In this document: piece by piece, positions 6,253 to 8,735 of the stretch
Numbering within the stretch: the stretch's first letter is position 1
How the letters are laid out: every line of letters begins with the position of its first letter
Origin: Actinomycetes bacterium
Lineage (GTDB): Bacteria; Actinomycetota; Acidimicrobiia; Acidimicrobiales; RAAP-2
Length of the DNA stretch: 8,735 nucleotides
Direction of reading: 5' to 3'
NCBI GenBank assembly: GCA_021826255.1
Contig: JAKBAZ010000044.1
Coordinates: 1-8,735, forward strand
Position numbers and translations under genes: made by a program
Notes under the pieces: model-generated
Databases searched by the model: none
The model's input: the letters and a program-made list of their open reading frames with translations, nothing else
Told to the model about the DNA's origin: nothing

Positions 6253-8232
6253 TCCGAGCACTTCGACTCCAGCATTATCGACCGTGTCACCGACGGCATC
6301 ATCGTCTTCGACCTCGAGTGGCGCTACGTCGCCGTGAACCGGGCCGCTGGGACCATTGTCGGAGTCGAGCCCGAGACTCTGCTCGGCACCAAGGTCTGGA
6401 CCGTCAACCCGAGTGAGTCGAACTCACCAATTGCCAAGGCCCTCGAACGCGCGCGAACGACCAAGAGAGTCGTCGATTTCGAAGAGTACTTCTCTCCCGC
6501 TGGTCGGTGGCTTTCTGGTCACATCTTCCCGTCCCCCGAAGGTGTGACCGTCATTTTCAGCGACGCGACTCAACGTCACGCCAACGAGCAGTCGGTCCGG
6601 ATGCTGCTCGACCAACTTCGACGACAGCGGCGTCTCGCCACCGTACTCGCCGAAACCAACGAGGTGGTCTTTAGAGCCACCACTCGCCAGCAACTCTTCG
6701 ACGCCGCGACGAGAATTGTGGTCGAACTTGGCGGATTCCTCATGTGCTGGATTGGGGAACTGGATAACTCTTCGGGGGACGTCCACCCGCTGGCGTGGGC
6801 GGGAGTGGGGGCCCGGGAGTATCTCGGACAACATCAAGTATCGGCTCGGGTGGATGCGACGGGCCAAGGCATCGCCGGCCAGGCGCTGCGCTCCGGAGTG
6901 GCCCGGTACTCCAACGACGTTCGCTCCGACGACTCGATGGCCCCGTGGAGAGAGTTCGCCGCCCGGGTGGGGTATCGATCCCTCGGGGGCATTCCCCTCG
7001 TCATCAACGGAGTCGTTCGCGGGGCCATGCTGGTGTACGCCGCTGAGCCGGACTACTTCAACGAAGAGGAAAGAGATCTGCTCCAACGGCTCGTCGACAA
7101 CGTCGCTCACGGGTGGGAGGCGCTAGAAAACGAAGAGGCGCTACGCCGAGTACGCGAGGAGTCGGAGCGGACCGCTCGCCTGGAGGACCTGGGCCTACTA
7201 GCGAGTGGCGTGGCGCACGACTTCAACAATCTGCTCGGTGTCATCTTGAACTACACCACTCTGTTAGAGCGTCGAGTGGATGACGCCACTGTGGTGGAAG
7301 ACTTAAGCGCGATCAGAGTCGCGGCAGAGCGAGGCGGCGCCCTCACCCGTCAACTCCTTACCTTCGCCCGTCGCGAACCGACAACGCCGATGACCATTGA
7401 CGTCAATAAGAGCCTGGCGAACGTCGTGAAATTGCTCGAGCCCGTCATCGGAGTCTCCGTGGAGGTGGTCCTCGAATTCGACCCGTCCACCCCACCAGTG
7501 ACCATTGACCCCCAACAACTCGATCAGGTGGTCCTCAATCTCGCCCTCAACGCTCGCGACGCCATGCCCCACGGTGGTCGATTGACAATCAGCAGTCACG
7601 GACACCCCGACTCCACGGCGGAGATCGTCATCGCCGACACCGGAGTGGGAATGAGTGATGAGGTGGCACGTCGAGCGTTCGAGCCGTTTTTTACGACGAA
7701 ACCTCGCGAACACGGAACTGGACTGGGTCTCGCCACCGTCTACGGCATTATCCAACGCGCCGGAGGACGCATCAATTTGACCTCCACCCCCGGACTCGGG
7801 ACTCGAGTTCACTTGCGTTTCCCGGCGGCGTCCTCGTCGCCCGCGCCACCGAGCATCGACATCGACGATGTCTTTGAGGGACGAGGCGAACTCGTGTTGG
7901 TAGTCGATGACGACGACGCTCTTCGCCAGAGCACCACCCGACTTCTCGAGGAGGCCGGCTACCGAGTGGCCACCGCGACCGACGGCTTGGAGGCACTCGA
8001 GGTTCTTCATCGTCCTGACTCGAGTATCAACGTCGTGCTCAGCGATCGAACGATGCCCCGAATGGGCGGAGACCAACTCAAAGAGCGAATTCGCGAAACC
8101 CATCCACACGTTCCCGTCGTCTTGATGACGGGACTCGGTGACACTCTCGCCGAGTCGAGCGTGGTCCTCTTCAAGCCCTTCAGCGAATCCGCCCTTCTTC
8201 AGGTTGTTCGTGAGGCGCTCCATGGAACCTAG
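6250..8232 (+). CDS. Hybrid sensor histidine kinase (PAS-GAF-HisKA-HATPase-receiver)
   Basis: From the proposed ACG start this is a 660-residue cytoplasmic protein with no membrane segment. A PAS domain covers about residues 5-110 (RVTDGIIVFDLEWRYVAVNR at 12-31). A GAF domain covers about 136-293. The phospho-acceptor H323 lies in SGVAHDFNNLLGVILN. The ATPase domain has the N box with N434 (LNLALNARDA), D463 in DTGVGM, the F box FEPFF and the G2 box HGTGLGL. A C-terminal receiver (about 546-658) keeps the acidic cluster D553-D556, phospho-acceptor D599, T627 and K642. All key residues are present, so it should phosphorylate itself and pass phosphate to its own receiver and/or the partner regulator. 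The ligand is unknown; PAS and GAF suggest a small intracellular signal. The next in-frame GTG (6334) would remove half of the PAS fold, so it is not preferred. The regulator gene overlaps its end by 11 nt. Confidence 0.88.
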   Translation, partial: TSEHFDSSIIDRVTDGIIVFDLEWRYVAVNRAAGTIVGVEPETLLGTKVWTVNPSESNSPIAKALERARTTKRVVDFEEYFSPAGRWLSGHIFPSPEGVTVIFSDATQRHANEQSVRMLLDQLRRQRRLATVLAETNEVVFRATTRQQLFDAATRIVVELGGFLMCWIGELDNSSGDVHPLAWAGVGAREYLGQHQVSARVDATGQGIAGQALRSGVARYSNDVRSDDSMAPWREFAARVGYRSLGGIPLVINGVVRGAMLVYAAEPDYFNEEERDLLQRLVDNVAHGWEALENEEALRRVREESERTARLEDLGLLASGVAHDFNNLLGVILNYTTLLERRVDDATVVEDLSAIRVAAERGGALTRQLLTFARREPTTPMTIDVNKSLANVVKLLEPVIGVSVEVVLEFDPSTPPVTIDPQQLDQVVLNLALNARDAMPHGGRLTISSHGHPDSTAEIVIADTGVGMSDEVARRAFEPFFTTKPREHGTGLGLATVYGIIQRAGGRINLTSTPGLGTRVHLRFPAASSSPAPPSIDIDDVFEGRGELVLVVDDDDALRQSTTRLLEEAGYRVATATDGLEALEVLHRPDSSINVVLSDRTMPRMGGDQLKERIRETHPHVPVVLMTGLGDTLAESSVVLFKPFSESALLQVVREALHGT

Positions 8233-8735
8233 CCCCGACACCCGTACCCGAGTGGTGATGGTGGACGACCACCGTATGTTCGCCGAGAGCTTGACCCGTC
8301 TCTTGCAGCTGGAGGCGGACTTTGAGGTCCTCGATCCGTGCGCCGACGGTTCGAGCGCCCTCGCCCTCATCGAGACGTCAACCCCGCACCTCGTCGTCAT
8401 GGACTATCACCTTCCCGACACCGACGGTGTTCACCTCACTCACCAGCTTCTCGCACGTCACCCCGAACTCAAGGTCATCATGCTGACCGGCTCACCCGAT
8501 GAAGTTGTCATGCTGAGAGCAATAGAAGCCGGGGTCAGCGGCTTCTTGACGAAAGATCGGGCCGCCACTGAACTTACCGAGTCGCTACGTCAGGTGGCCC
8601 GAGGAGAGGTGCTCATTGCGCCCGAGCAACTCACTCGAGTTCTCGCCCGCCTTCCCCACGCCACAGCCCCGCTGCACTCCACCTTGAGCGAGCGAGAACT
8701 CGAAGTCTTGCGATTAATGTCCGAAGGCCTTTCGA
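8222..8735 (+). CDS. NarL/LuxR-family response regulator, N-terminal part (3' end outside window)
   Basis: 171 codons are visible before the right edge. The receiver domain spans about residues 10-130, with the acidic pair D15-D16 (VMVDDH), phospho-acceptor D61 (VVMDYHLPDTDG), T89 (IMLTG) and K111 (FLTKDR). After a short linker, LSERELEVLRLMSEGLS (155-171) is the start of a LuxR-type DNA-binding helix-turn-helix, which continues beyond the window. The ATG at 8222 overlaps the kinase stop by 11 nt and has GAGG 6 nt upstream, so the two genes are probably cotranscribed and translationally coupled. It is the expected output partner of the kinase. Its targets are not shown by the sequence; the divergent hydrolase promoter is the nearest candidate. 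Confidence 0.92.
   Translation, partial: MEPSPDTRTRVVMVDDHRMFAESLTRLLQLEADFEVLDPCADGSSALALIETSTPHLVVMDYHLPDTDGVHLTHQLLARHPELKVIMLTGSPDEVVMLRAIEAGVSGFLTKDRAATELTESLRQVARGEVLIAPEQLTRVLARLPHATAPLHSTLSERELEVLRLMSEGLS

Noticed and set aside
6334..6336. GTG at 6334 as the kinase start
   Set aside because: It falls inside the conserved PAS sequence and has no Shine-Dalgarno, whereas the upstream frame continues the PAS fold back to the ACG beside a strong Shine-Dalgarno.
7303..8400. 365-codon minus-strand frame opposite the kinase and regulator
   Set aside because: It spans the boundary of two real genes and its translation shows no domain. It mirrors the codon bias of the plus strand.

Overview
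The window looks like chromosomal DNA from a GC-rich actinobacterium. The support is GC-biased third codon positions, several GTG starts, TANNNT-type -10 boxes and one apparently leaderless start. An acidimicrobial relative is possible but cannot be shown from sequence alone. No mobile element, CRISPR array, tRNA or rRNA is visible.

Positions 1-6036 hold five genes, all on the minus strand. In transcription order they are: a secreted clan-A (GH5-like) glycoside hydrolase with an FN3-like insertion between its two catalytic glutamates; an iron-type (group III) alcohol dehydrogenase; an FGGY kinase closest to glycerol kinase; a GlpA-like FAD dehydrogenase with a C-terminal BFD-type [2Fe-2S] domain; and the start of a GlpB-like FAD oxidoreductase that runs off the left edge. 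The last four are packed with a 3-nt gap, then 4-nt and 14-nt overlaps, so they form one operon. The set resembles polyol (glycerol) catabolism: phosphorylation to a polyol phosphate, oxidation by the GlpA/GlpB-like flavoproteins, and a dehydrogenase that could act on the free alcohol. Two enzymes differ from the classical forms at substrate- or metal-binding positions (Arg to Gly in the kinase, His to Gln in the dehydrogenase), so the true substrate may not be glycerol. A perfect 8-bp inverted repeat lies just upstream of a candidate leaderless -10 box in front of the dehydrogenase, a likely place for operon control.

Positions 6037-6249 are a divergent intergenic region with a 13-bp palindrome, candidate promoter elements for both sides, and a near-perfect Shine-Dalgarno sequence.

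Positions 6250-8735 hold a plus-strand two-component system: a soluble PAS-GAF-HisKA-HATPase-receiver hybrid kinase and, overlapping it by 11 nt, a NarL/LuxR-type response regulator cut off by the right edge. The kinase has no ATG, GTG or TTG where its PAS domain begins; the Shine-Dalgarno instead points to an ACG codon. The regulator could act on the divergent hydrolase gene and perhaps the polyol operon, but this rests only on adjacency.
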